A DNA stretch of 64,000 bases from Streptomyces sp. I6. Lineage in GTDB: Bacteria; Actinomycetota; Actinomycetes; Streptomycetales; Streptomycetaceae. A program made the position numbers and the translations under genes. The notes under the pieces were generated by a model that worked only from the letters and a program-made list of their open reading frames with translations, made no database searches and was not told where the DNA came from. The stretch covers positions 2,695,501-2,759,500 of the forward strand of contig RHDP01000001.1 in the NCBI GenBank assembly GCA_003725745.1. Reading direction: 5' to 3'. This document shows positions 53,118-60,859 of the stretch, piece by piece (position 1 is the first letter of the stretch; each line of letters opens with the position of its first letter).

Positions 53118-54779
53118 TCAGGAACCCCCGGCTCGTTCAGCCGCTTTCTCGGCAAGCCGTTCCAAGTCGACCACTGGGGCCCGCCGGAATTCGTCACGCA
53201 GAAGCGTGCCGGGCAATTGCTTCTGAGTTCCCGCTGTCCCACTCACCCTGAAGTTCCACTTCCCGTCCTTCAGGTCAAGAATAGCGAGGCCCCGCTTCAG
53301 CCGCACGTCGGCGTACTCACTGAGGTCCAGAATATACACCTCATACTTGACTCCCGGCCTGTGCTGATCAGAAAGCGTGGATTGAATCAAGTGCGCGAAG
53401 CGCAAATCCACAAGCTGACCCAGCAGTTCATAGAACTGATGAGACTTCTGTGCAACGTCCACCCTAAAGTAGGTGTATCCGGCTCCGCGCACTTCTTCAG
53501 CCAAGGTATCCAAGGCAGCCGTCAAGCTAACCGCACTGTCCATGGAAACGTCCTGTTCCAGGTCCCTCTTCTTACTCCTCGCGGCACGTCCAGCGGCATC
53601 CGCGACATCTTCCCTTCCAATTTCACGCGCCTTCGGTCGTGACCGTGCAGCCACAATGGAAGAAGCGAACAGGTTTAGATAGTCACGCGGCACGCCGCCT
53701 GAAGCGAGAACCAGCCTGCCGAGCGCAGCATTCTGCGCAATGCTGGATGGCTTGGCCAGTCCCGCAGTGGCGGTGTAGTTAGCCAACACCGACTCAAGAA
53801 AGCGCTGCGTAGATCCCGGATCTTCGAGTGTAACATCGAGATCGATTTTGGAAGCATCATGAGGAACCTCAATGCCAATTCTCGACGATGGCTCAAATGG
53901 CCGGGTCAAACGCTCGATGCTAGCTACCTTGATCCATCCATCACAGTCACGCAGCATTCCAGCGACGCAGTCCAACAAGTGAGGTTGCGCAGCTTGCGGA
54001 AATAGATAGAAATCATCAATGTACAGATAGAGGCGAACAAGCCCCTCCCGCAGAACGGAGCGGAGAGATCGATTCAACTCGGCAACCATCTCACCGAGAA
54101 CCGCGTCGGACACAGGCCTTTCTGCCCGCAATTGCGACAGTCGAACACTACTTCCCTTGAGTCGCACATAAGAATCGCCTTGCGACGATCCAGCATGTTG
54201 AATCAAGGAGTTGAGAGTGACCTCAGCAATTCCAAGAAAGGCGCTAGCAACGTCTAGACGTCGCAGCGTATGCGCGTTAATCCAAGCGGTAACGTGACCG
54301 TCTTTCTCTGCGCTTCGCTTCGCCTCCAGAAGAAGAGCTGTTTTCCCGACACCCCGTCGGCCGTACACGAGGTGGTGCCTTGATGCACCGACAGCCGCGA
54401 GGCTGGCCCTAGGATCCTCCATGTACTTCAGACTCGGAAGTGCATCAGAGGTACGGGACCTTGCCTCTAGCAACTGAATGAGCTGATCCATTTTTGGTCC
54501 CGAAAGGGGGCCTTTACTGTTCACCTCGCCCGTCTTTTTTTCTTCTGCTCGATGAGGCCTAAAAGTCACAACCAGAGACTGATTGGCCACCTCGGATACA
54601 CTATTCAACGCCTGCTCGATTGAGCCCGCAAGGCTCTGTGCGGTTACCAGAGAATCTTCAGCGACCCATACGACGAACCACCTTTCTCCAGGGAAAGTCC
54701 TCTCATCAACTCGGATGATTGAAATACCGGCCTCTTCGAGGACGCCGGAAATCAAGGACTCATGGTTGACACTTGACAT
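53118..54779 (-). CDS. P-loop ATPase, cargo gene
   Basis: 553 residues. Walker A YGRRGVGKTALLLEAKR (residues about 136-152), Walker B VRLYLYIDDFYLF, sensor-type KVASIERLTRPF, and a helical region GGVPRDYLNLFASSI typical of AAA/ORC-type or STAND-like ATPases. The N-terminal 90 residues form a small alpha/beta domain; the C-terminal 150 (RVDVAQKSHQFYELLGQLVDLRFAHLIQ...YEVYILDLSEYADVRLKRGLAILDL) are conserved-looking but unassigned. Clearly lower GC than the rest of the element, so recently acquired. Its start shares one base with the HEPN stop (TGATG). Confidence 0.75.
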   Translation of the reverse strand: MSSVNHESLISGVLEEAGISIIRVDERTFPGERWFVVWVAEDSLVTAQSLAGSIEQALNSVSEVANQSLVVTFRPHRAEEKKTGEVNSKGPLSGPKMDQLIQLLEARSRTSDALPSLKYMEDPRASLAAVGASRHHLVYGRRGVGKTALLLEAKRSAEKDGHVTAWINAHTLRRLDVASAFLGIAEVTLNSLIQHAGSSQGDSYVRLKGSSVRLSQLRAERPVSDAVLGEMVAELNRSLRSVLREGLVRLYLYIDDFYLFPQAAQPHLLDCVAGMLRDCDGWIKVASIERLTRPFEPSSRIGIEVPHDASKIDLDVTLEDPGSTQRFLESVLANYTATAGLAKPSSIAQNAALGRLVLASGGVPRDYLNLFASSIVAARSRPKAREIGREDVADAAGRAARSKKRDLEQDVSMDSAVSLTAALDTLAEEVRGAGYTYFRVDVAQKSHQFYELLGQLVDLRFAHLIQSTLSDQHRPGVKYEVYILDLSEYADVRLKRGLAILDLKDGKWNFRVSGTAGTQKQLPGTLLRDEFRRAPVVDLERLAEKAAERAGGS

Positions 54780-55288
54780 CAGATGTACCCATTCGTTGAG
54801 GCGAAAGACTCACAAGCCTGAAGAAAGTTCGCTGCGGTTACAGCGAGCGTTCGCGCATCATCTTCCCACTCGGTCTCATTGAGTGGGTACGCGTCATAAT
54901 CTGCCTGATTGCGCAATAGGCGAGCATCCGTCAACTCGCTTTCACGAGTTGCGGAATCTGGCAGAGCCGGCGGAAGATTTCTAGGGAGTACGCTATGCCG
55001 TTCATAATCGTCACCCTCATTCTCGGCAAACACGATCGCCCTTGCGGCATGATACATTGCATAGTAATGGCGACTAATCGCCGATCTATATTGGGCGTCG
55101 AAAAGGAGTTTGTCTCCCGCCCTCAAATGCTCGCCTGCCAACAGTAACCTGTCCACCACGACCTGTTGCATCAGCTGTGAGATTGGGAAAGGGTACCTCC
55201 CCCTCCCCGTGGGGATGGCGGAAATGGCAGCGCTTTTGCTAGTTGAAATGTGGAGCAACAGTAGATCGGCAGGCGTGACTACTGGCAT
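54779..55288 (-). CDS. HEPN-domain protein, cargo gene
   Basis: 169 residues from ATG 55288 behind AGAGGGGGAT (a TTG at 55405 would add 39 residues). HEPN fold: DRLLLAGEHLRAGDKLLFDAQYRSAISRHYYAMYHAARAIVFAE, then ARLLRNQADYDAYPLNETEWEDDARTLAVTAANFLQACESF. RHYYAMYH gives an R-X6-H, close to the RX4-6H motif of RNase-active HEPN proteins. HEPN proteins act as toxins or defence nucleases; translational coupling to the ATPase suggests one complex. Confidence 0.72.
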   Translation of the reverse strand: MPVVTPADLLLLHISTSKSAAISAIPTGRGRYPFPISQLMQQVVVDRLLLAGEHLRAGDKLLFDAQYRSAISRHYYAMYHAARAIVFAENEGDDYERHSVLPRNLPPALPDSATRESELTDARLLRNQADYDAYPLNETEWEDDARTLAVTAANFLQACESFASTNGYI

Positions 55289-55873
55289 GTGCTGCTGATC
55301 CCCCTCTTGGAAGTGAACTTTGCAGGCTATCCCATGGAGCCCCTGCGCGCTACCCGACCCCGAGGCTGTCGGCTTTCCAACTGGACTCACTAAAGCGGAA
55401 TGCAAAACTCCGAATCCTGTCGACTATCGCCGGGAATAGAAAATCGCCGCCAGTCCGCGCAGCTGGGCTGTGTCCGGCGCGCAGAGGGGCGGCCTCCATG
55501 TGTGCCCACCGCACCTACCAGGTGCAGCAAGGAACGGTGGGCAGTGACAGTGAACCCCCGACTGACCACAAAGGTTCGCGACTTCCAAAGCTGAGGGCTC
55601 CGACCGTCGTCACGGGCTGGCCGTGGCCGCTTGCTCTGGTCGACGAAACATCCCAATGGCATGGTTAAGGCCGGTGGGGGTGCAGCGAGGCATACGCGCG
55701 CCTGATCGGTCGGGGCACCCGCCATCGTGGCTGACTGTCGTCGGCTGAGGTTCGTGCCACAACCGTGCCAGATGCAGGGGTCAGCCACGGTCAACACGGG
55801 TGCCCCGCAGTCGCGTAGCCGCCCGCTTCCTCGGCCGGCGAAGCCGCAGCTCAGCCCGCAGGTCACCCAGCCT
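55289..55873. other. Right-end non-coding region of the element
   Basis: No convincing gene. It should contain the HEPN-ATPase promoter. GTGCCACAACCGTGCCAG at 55755-55772 echoes GTGCCACACCCGTGCCAC near attL (43133-43150), so both element ends carry a similar motif. Confidence 0.5.
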
Positions 55874-55919
55874 CTCTCCTAAAGCGGGTGTCGCAGGTTC
55901 GAATCCTGCCGGGGGCACA
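55874..55919 (+). repeat. attR, 46-bp direct repeat
   Basis: Exact copy of 43025-43070: the 3' part of tRNA-Arg(CCT). It lacks the 5' half, so no tRNA is made here. Confidence 0.95.
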
Positions 55920-55949
55920 ACACGAAGGGCCAGTTCAGCGGAGCGACCT

Positions 55950-56175
55950 CCCCGGACTGGCCCTTTCGCATGATCGCGGCCGTGCCGCGGGCGTGCCACC
56001 ACGACCCCGCGCCACCCGGTCTCTCACGGGTCGTCGCTCCCAGCCGATCCGCGACGGCAGGACCCCGGCGGCTGTCATGCGGTGATGGAGCGGCTCGGGC
56101 CGCACGGCGGTGGTGACCCATGTGTGTCACCAGTTCCCGGGTTCCGGCACCGGCCGCCGCCATGGTGCTGTCCCT
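55950..56175 (-). pseudogene. C-terminal relic of a second tRNA-Arg integrase
   Basis: Outside the element. The frame reads STMAAAGAGTRELVTHMGHHRRAARAAPSPHDSRRGPAVADRLGA, aligning with the intact integrase ending LASTAGASTRELMTRMGHSSSRAALIYQHMTSDRDRAIADRLGA. The Tyr region is corrupted. The hairpin at 55924-55967 stands where the int terminator stands at attL. This is the fossil of another element that used the same tRNA. Confidence 0.75.
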
Positions 56176-56537
56176 TGTTACCGGGGATCCCGGAGGTGGC
56201 ACACCACCGTCGAGCCGGGCACTGGTGCGGCCCTTATCCAGTCGTCACGGCGGCTACTGCGCCGGAGACGGCCCACTCCGGGTCGTGGGGACGACGTGAC
56301 CGTCGCGGCCGACCGGTCCGGGGGCTCCGGAGTGGTCCGGAAGCGGATCGGAAGCGGATCGGTTCTGGGCACGGAAGCGCCGGCGCTGGTCGCATCGGAG
56401 GCGTCAACCGCCATTCCGCGTACCGCTGTCCACCGTCGCCCTTGCGACGGGCCCCGTCGCGTACTCACGTACGGTACGGACCGCCTCGGGGCATTCGGAG
56501 CGGGCGCGCCGCACTGCCGTGACCTCTGGAGAACCCC
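56176..56537. other. Gap between integrase fossil and the next gene
   Basis: No gene seen. A GTGGTCCGGAAGCGGATCGGAAGCGGATCGG stretch near 56330-56361 contains a 12-bp tandem duplication. Confidence 0.5.
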
Positions 56538-57292
56538 ATGAACGACCCAGGGCTGACACCGTATGCCGAGCGTCCCGACCCGCCGTCCACGCACCGCGCG
56601 CCGCCCTCCTATCGCGCCCCGGGCTGATACCGCCGAGCGGCCCGGTCCGTACCTGGGGGCTGGCGGTCATCGCCACGCCCCTGGTGCTCGCCCTGGCGGT
56701 CGTCCTGCTGGGCAGCCTGGCCGCGGGCTCCGCCTCGTCCGCGTCGTACGGGTCGTCGGAGTCGTCGGGGTCATCGGGGTCCGGCCTCTTCGGTACGGAC
56801 ACCTTCGGCCCGGACCGCGGAGCCACGGCCGACGAACCGGCCCACGCGCCCTCGACGACGGCACCCGCGTGGCCGTACGACGGCACCGGTGGTGCACGGG
56901 ACGTCGGAGGTACTCCCGAGGCGACCGCGACCGGCAGCGGCGGGGACGGCGGCTACGCCTACCCGACGAGCAGCGTCCCCGGCACCGCGGCCGCGAGCGC
57001 GACCGGCGAGCCGGGCGATGTCGTGACCGCCTTCTTCGAAGCGATCAACGACCGCGACTACCGGACCGCCTGGGCGCTCGGCGGGAGGAACCTCGAGTCC
57101 CGCTACGACCGCTTCGTCGCGGGCTACGCCGCCACCGCGCGGGACACCATCAGCATCACGTCCGTGCGGGGCACCAGGGTGCGGCTGACCATCGAGGCCC
57201 TCCAGGTCGACGGCACCACCCACTCGTACGACGCCGTCTACACCGTCCGCGGTGGTGTGATCACCAGCGGCACGGCCACCCGGACCGACTGA
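56538..57292 (+). pseudogene. Membrane-anchored NTF2-like protein, one frameshift
   Basis: ATG 56538 follows TGGAGAA and reads MNDPGLTPYAERPDPPSTHRAPPSYRAPG; the frame then stops. Adding one C to the C4 run 56617-56620 continues LIPPSGPVRTWGLAVIATPLVLALAVVLLGSLAAG (one TM), a long Ser/Gly/Thr linker and a C-terminal alpha+beta domain (GDVVTAFFEAINDRDYRTAWALGG...YAATARDTISITSVRGTRVRLTIEALQVDG) of the NTF2/DUF4878 kind. The repaired product would be 251 residues. Probably a sensor or structural surface protein; 55 bp upstream of the TIR-locus membrane gene. Confidence 0.65.
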
Positions 57293-57347
57293 CACCCACC
57301 GGGCGTGCCCGGAGAGGTGCACCCATACGAGCGGAGTGCGAACCACC

Positions 57348-58943
57348 ATGGCCACAGAAGAACTAGCCCCCCGACCACCCGGCCCGCCGCCGCAGAGACC
57401 GCCGGAACACCGCGAGTACGCACGCAGCAGAGCCACCCGGCTGCTGTCGGCTGGCGCCTACCTCGATCCCGGTTACCGGAAGGCCGTCATCCGGGAACTG
57501 CTGGACAGCCGTTTCCGGGTCGTCGCGCCGTCCTTCGGCTACGACGCCGTGTCGGTCCTCGCCCACGCCCTCGCCGCACGCCGGCTGCACCGCATCCAGT
57601 GGGCGGCGGCGGGTGGCACCGCGGCCGCGGTCCTGCTGCTGATGAGCACCGGCGTACTCGACCGGTCCCTCGGCTTCCTCGTGCTGCTCTGGCTGCCGTG
57701 GGCGGCGGCCTATCTGCGCAGGATCGTCACCTTGCACATCCTGATGACCCGGCTGCGGGAGAGCGGGCCGGACGGCGGCTTCGACGGCGCGTGCCCGTCG
57801 CACGAGAAGCTGACCGTCGGACTCGTCCACAAGATCGACCAAGAGCAGGCCAGCCGCAACGGAATGGTCTTCTACGGCGGCTACCGGCCCTTCGTCGGCG
57901 CGGGCCTGCCGGTGCGGGACTGGTCCAACGCGCAGTTGCTGCTGGGTGCGCCGAGGACCCGGATCATGGCACGCAAGAGCGAGAACGGCTTGCCGCCCGA
58001 TCTCGACACCGTCGAGCGCAGGCAGGTCGTGCCGTTCACCGTGCGCGACATCACCAGCCAGGTCGCCGCCCGGATGGACGCCGACCTCCGCGGCGAGGCC
58101 CGCCCCGACGAGCGGATCGAAGGGCTGACGGTCGAGCGGCGCCACTACGCCACCGCGATCCGCACCAACGACCGCTCCACCGGTGCCGCCTGGTCCGAAC
58201 TGCCCGGTTCGGACGACCTGCCCGGCATCCACTGGCGCGAGGACTACGACGCCGCCCGCGAGTACCTGTGCGTGCGGGTCGGGTCGTGGGACGAAGAGCT
58301 GGTGACCTCGATGTTCGTCGGGTTCGACATCAGGGGCAACACGCTGCACACCGAGTTCTACACCTATGTGCTCGGCCCGCTCGTCAGGGACTTCCACCTC
58401 GTCGACCAGTTGCCCGCCGCCATCGACGGGCGCCTGGCCGTGCGCGTGGCGTGGGACATGTTCATGACCGCGTTGCGCTGGTCCGTGGCACTGTGGCTGT
58501 GGCCGCTGTGGCTGATCCCCGTGCGGTTCCTGCCGACGTGGGCGGTCCCGTGGATCCGGCCCTGGCATGCCAGGAGAGCCAGGAGGGTGATGGCCGAGCT
58601 GCTGCAGGCGGACCCGGCGGCGGACACCAGCGAGTTCTCGCTCGGCCGCTACGTCAACCCGTGGTTCAACTGCGGCGCCGTGGCCAGCGTCAGGGAACTG
58701 GCCACCAGCGAGGCCTACCACCACTTCTTCCAGCACGCCGACGCGACCAAGTACATGGAGATCGTCGAGCGCCGGCTACTCCAGAACATCCGCGCGTTCC
58801 TCGACGAGCACGACGTGGACCTCGCCGAGCACGACCGGGCGCAGACCAACATCCTGCTGGGCGACAACAGCCAGAACGTGTTCGGCGGCCAGAACAGCGG
58901 CTTCACCTACAACTACCAGCCCCCGAGCAGCCGTCCGTCATGA
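57348..58943 (+). CDS. Membrane protein with C-terminal Asn/Gly motif shared with the TIR protein
   Basis: 531 residues from ATG 57348 (GTG 57336 possible). Two hydrophobic hairpins: residues about 80-120 (WAAAGGTAAAVLLLMSTGVL, LGFLVLLWLPWAAAYL) and about 380-410 (ALWLWPLWLIPVRFLPTW). Between them is a soluble domain of about 250 residues with no recognised family. The C-terminus is helical (MEIVERRLLQNIRAFLDEHDVD) and ends in GDNSQNVFGGQNSGFTYNY (505-523). The same motif opens the next gene, whose ATG overlaps this stop. Inferred partner or sensor for the TIR protein. Confidence 0.7.
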   Translation: MATEELAPRPPGPPPQRPPEHREYARSRATRLLSAGAYLDPGYRKAVIRELLDSRFRVVAPSFGYDAVSVLAHALAARRLHRIQWAAAGGTAAAVLLLMSTGVLDRSLGFLVLLWLPWAAAYLRRIVTLHILMTRLRESGPDGGFDGACPSHEKLTVGLVHKIDQEQASRNGMVFYGGYRPFVGAGLPVRDWSNAQLLLGAPRTRIMARKSENGLPPDLDTVERRQVVPFTVRDITSQVAARMDADLRGEARPDERIEGLTVERRHYATAIRTNDRSTGAAWSELPGSDDLPGIHWREDYDAAREYLCVRVGSWDEELVTSMFVGFDIRGNTLHTEFYTYVLGPLVRDFHLVDQLPAAIDGRLAVRVAWDMFMTALRWSVALWLWPLWLIPVRFLPTWAVPWIRPWHARRARRVMAELLQADPAADTSEFSLGRYVNPWFNCGAVASVRELATSEAYHHFFQHADATKYMEIVERRLLQNIRAFLDEHDVDLAEHDRAQTNILLGDNSQNVFGGQNSGFTYNYQPPSSRPS

Positions 58944-59650
58944 CGAACAGGGAAGCGATCATGAGTCAGGGCCACACCTTCGGCGACAACAACCAGAACG
59001 TGTTCGGCGGCCGGAACAGCGGCTTCGAGTACAACGTCTACAACACTCCGCGGCAGCAGCCGAACGCCGAGCAGGAGGCGGCGCGCGCGGCCCGGGCGCA
59101 AGCGGACCACGGCCGCAGCCGCAGCGTCTTCGTCGTGCACGGCCGCGACGAGCAGGTGCGCACGGCGATGTTCGGGCTGCTGCGCCGGCTCGACCTGCGC
59201 CCGCTGGAGTGGGAGCGGCTGGTTCGGGCCACCGGGGGGACGGCGCCGTTCCTCGGCGAGGTCATCGAGAAGGCGCTGTCGCAGGCGCAGGCAGCGCTCG
59301 TGCTGCTCACCCCGGACGACGTCGCCATGCTCCATCCGCACCTGATGGGGTTCAACGAGCCGTCGTACGAGGTGCAGTTGACCGGACAGCCGCGCCAGAA
59401 CGTGCTGATCGAGCTCGGCATGGCGCTGATGGCCTACCCCGAGCGGACGATCATCGTGCAGGTCGGCCAGGTCCGGCCCGCTGCGGACCTCGCCGGCCGC
59501 AACGTGGTCCACTTCGACGGCTCCGAGGCCGCCGTCTCGAAGATCGTCGAACGCCTCAAGGGTGCCGAGTGCGACCTCGACGACGCCCGGCCGGACTGGC
59601 GCGACGTCTCATACTTCAGGAACATGGCGGCCTACCACCGACTGGCCTGA
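58940..59650 (+). CDS. TIR-like nucleotide/NAD-active effector (PF10137/CAP12 type)
   Basis: 236 residues; ATG 58940 overlaps the upstream stop (ATGA), while ATG 58961 has the better ribosome site (AGGGAAG). Residues 15-32 repeat the shared motif (GDNNQNVFGGRNSGFEYN). The TIR-like domain spans about 62-200: SVFVVHGRDEQVRTAMFGLLRRL, VLLTPDDVAML (121-131), PRQNVLIELGMALM with the conserved Glu (151-164) and TIIVQVGQV. PF10137 proteins are NAD-cleaving effectors in CBASS and Pycsar. No cyclase is encoded here, so its trigger must differ. Confidence 0.8.
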   Translation: MTNREAIMSQGHTFGDNNQNVFGGRNSGFEYNVYNTPRQQPNAEQEAARAARAQADHGRSRSVFVVHGRDEQVRTAMFGLLRRLDLRPLEWERLVRATGGTAPFLGEVIEKALSQAQAALVLLTPDDVAMLHPHLMGFNEPSYEVQLTGQPRQNVLIELGMALMAYPERTIIVQVGQVRPAADLAGRNVVHFDGSEAAVSKIVERLKGAECDLDDARPDWRDVSYFRNMAAYHRLA

Positions 59651-59757
59651 CGGACGATGGGAGGGGGCGGGACGCCGGGTTCCGCCCCCTCGTGCGCCGT
59701 CCGACGGACGTATCCGCGCCACCGGTCCGCGTGTACGCCGTCCGCTCCGCGCGTGCG

Positions 59758-60567
59758 CTATCGGTCCGGGCCCGACGCCAGAGCGTCCAAGAACGCGGCC
59801 AGCTCGCGCATGTCGATGCCCTCCAGTTCCTCAGGGCGTACCACCACGCGCAGTTCACGGCAGATGGCGCTCTCCCGGGATCGGGCCACGAACGACATCA
59901 GGATCAATCGGAGCAGGCTGTCCCGGTCGAGATAGCCGAGGCGCGCCAGCCCGGAGCCGACCAGCGGCATGGCCACCCGGTCCAGTTGCGCGTGCGCGCG
60001 CAGCGCGTCCCACAGCCCGCCGAGGCCCTGCCACAGGTCCTCCACGCCGGAGGCGGCCACGTAGTCGTTGCCGATCCGGCTGTAGGCCACACCGAACACC
60101 AGCCGCGGTCGAGCGCCCAGCACCGCCACCGTGCCGATCGGGTAGCGGTCGAGCTTTCCGAGCGGCTTGTCCGCCCGCTCCTCGCGCGCCACGGGCTCGG
60201 CCGGGGCGAGCGCCGCGCTCAGCTCCGCGTCCAGCCGGGGCACGTCACCGCCGTATCCGCGGTCCAGCAGTTGGGCCTGCAGGCTCTCGCCGTGGATGAC
60301 CCGGCCGCCGGCCGACAAGGTGTCGAAGGTGTCGCAGAACCCGACGACGAGGTGGGCCGGCTGGTCGAACAGGTCGCCCGCCTCGACGACCACCGTCATA
60401 TCGGGCCGCCGGAACTCCTGCTGCACCCGGACCGCCGGACGGGCCCGCAGCAGCCCCCAGCCCAGGCACGCCCCCACCGACAGCCCGACGGCCGCGCCGG
60501 AACCGATGTGCGGCACGAACGGACCCACGACCTGCAGCACGGCGGACAGCCCGCCGAACGCCACCAT
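59758..60567 (-). CDS. Two-TM protein with ThsA-like macro domain
   Basis: 269 residues. Two TM helices in the first 40 residues (FGGLSAVLQVVGPFV; GAAVGLSVGACLGWGLL), then a macro-type domain: GDLFDQ (64-69), GFCDTFDT (76-83), ESLQAQLLDR (94-103), KPLG (134-137), RYPIGT (141-146), AYSRIGND (161-168), PLVGSGLAR (201-209). TM-macro is the ThsA architecture of type II Thoeris, where the macro domain binds a TIR-made ADP-ribose signal and the TMs attack the membrane. No upstream start codon is in frame, though upstream codons (VFVRDT) look family-like. Confidence 0.78.
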   Translation of the reverse strand: MVAFGGLSAVLQVVGPFVPHIGSGAAVGLSVGACLGWGLLRARPAVRVQQEFRRPDMTVVVEAGDLFDQPAHLVVGFCDTFDTLSAGGRVIHGESLQAQLLDRGYGGDVPRLDAELSAALAPAEPVAREERADKPLGKLDRYPIGTVAVLGARPRLVFGVAYSRIGNDYVAASGVEDLWQGLGGLWDALRAHAQLDRVAMPLVGSGLARLGYLDRDSLLRLILMSFVARSRESAICRELRVVVRPEELEGIDMRELAAFLDALASGPDR

Positions 60568-60859
60568 CGTGTCGCGTACGAAGACCTGGCGGGCGCGCCG
60601 CGTGCCACGCGGTAGACGGAGACGGGGCGGAGACGGGGCGGAGACGGAGACGCAGACGGGGGCGAGTCGTCGGGCGTCGCGGACGCGACCAAGGGCGCGG
60701 CACGGGACGCGGCCGGGACGAGTCGGGGGACCTTATCGGGTCCCTCGGGTCCAGAGCACCGGAATCACCCGAACTCACGGTTCCCCAGGGCCTGATGATA
60801 GCCTTCCGGTCACCAGTGTCTGACGCAGAGTGACGTACGACCACCGGGGGGCGACGGGG
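60568..60859. other. Divergent promoter region of the two macro genes
   Basis: 292 bases, including a short tandem GGAGACGGGGC-type repeat at 60618-60652. The TM-macro and SARP-macro genes diverge from here, so the regulator could control both. I found no clear palindrome or direct heptamer repeat of the SARP kind. Confidence 0.5.

Larger units (their letters stand above)
43025..55919. mobile_element. Integrated conjugative element of the pSAM2/SLP1 (AICE) kind
   Basis: 12.9 kb between two identical 46-bp repeats. All genes point left. Order from the int end: int, xis, rep, spread genes, FtsK-type transfer ATPase, SCO3933-like gene, PP2C, HTH, anti-sigma-type ATPase, XRE, then ATPase and HEPN cargo. 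AICEs replicate autonomously after excision and transfer double-stranded DNA with one FtsK-like protein. I see no GntR-type KorSA, Pra or Pif homologue. rep is frameshifted, so mobility is uncertain unless that is a sequencing error. Confidence 0.92.

Noticed and set aside
55390-55866. 158-residue minus-strand frame right of the HEPN gene
   Set aside because: Odd composition, no motif, and it overlaps the region expected to hold the cargo promoter.
55781-56002. Small ORF containing GFEPATPALGERL
   Set aside because: That peptide is a read-through of the tRNA 3' end in attR, a common annotation artefact.
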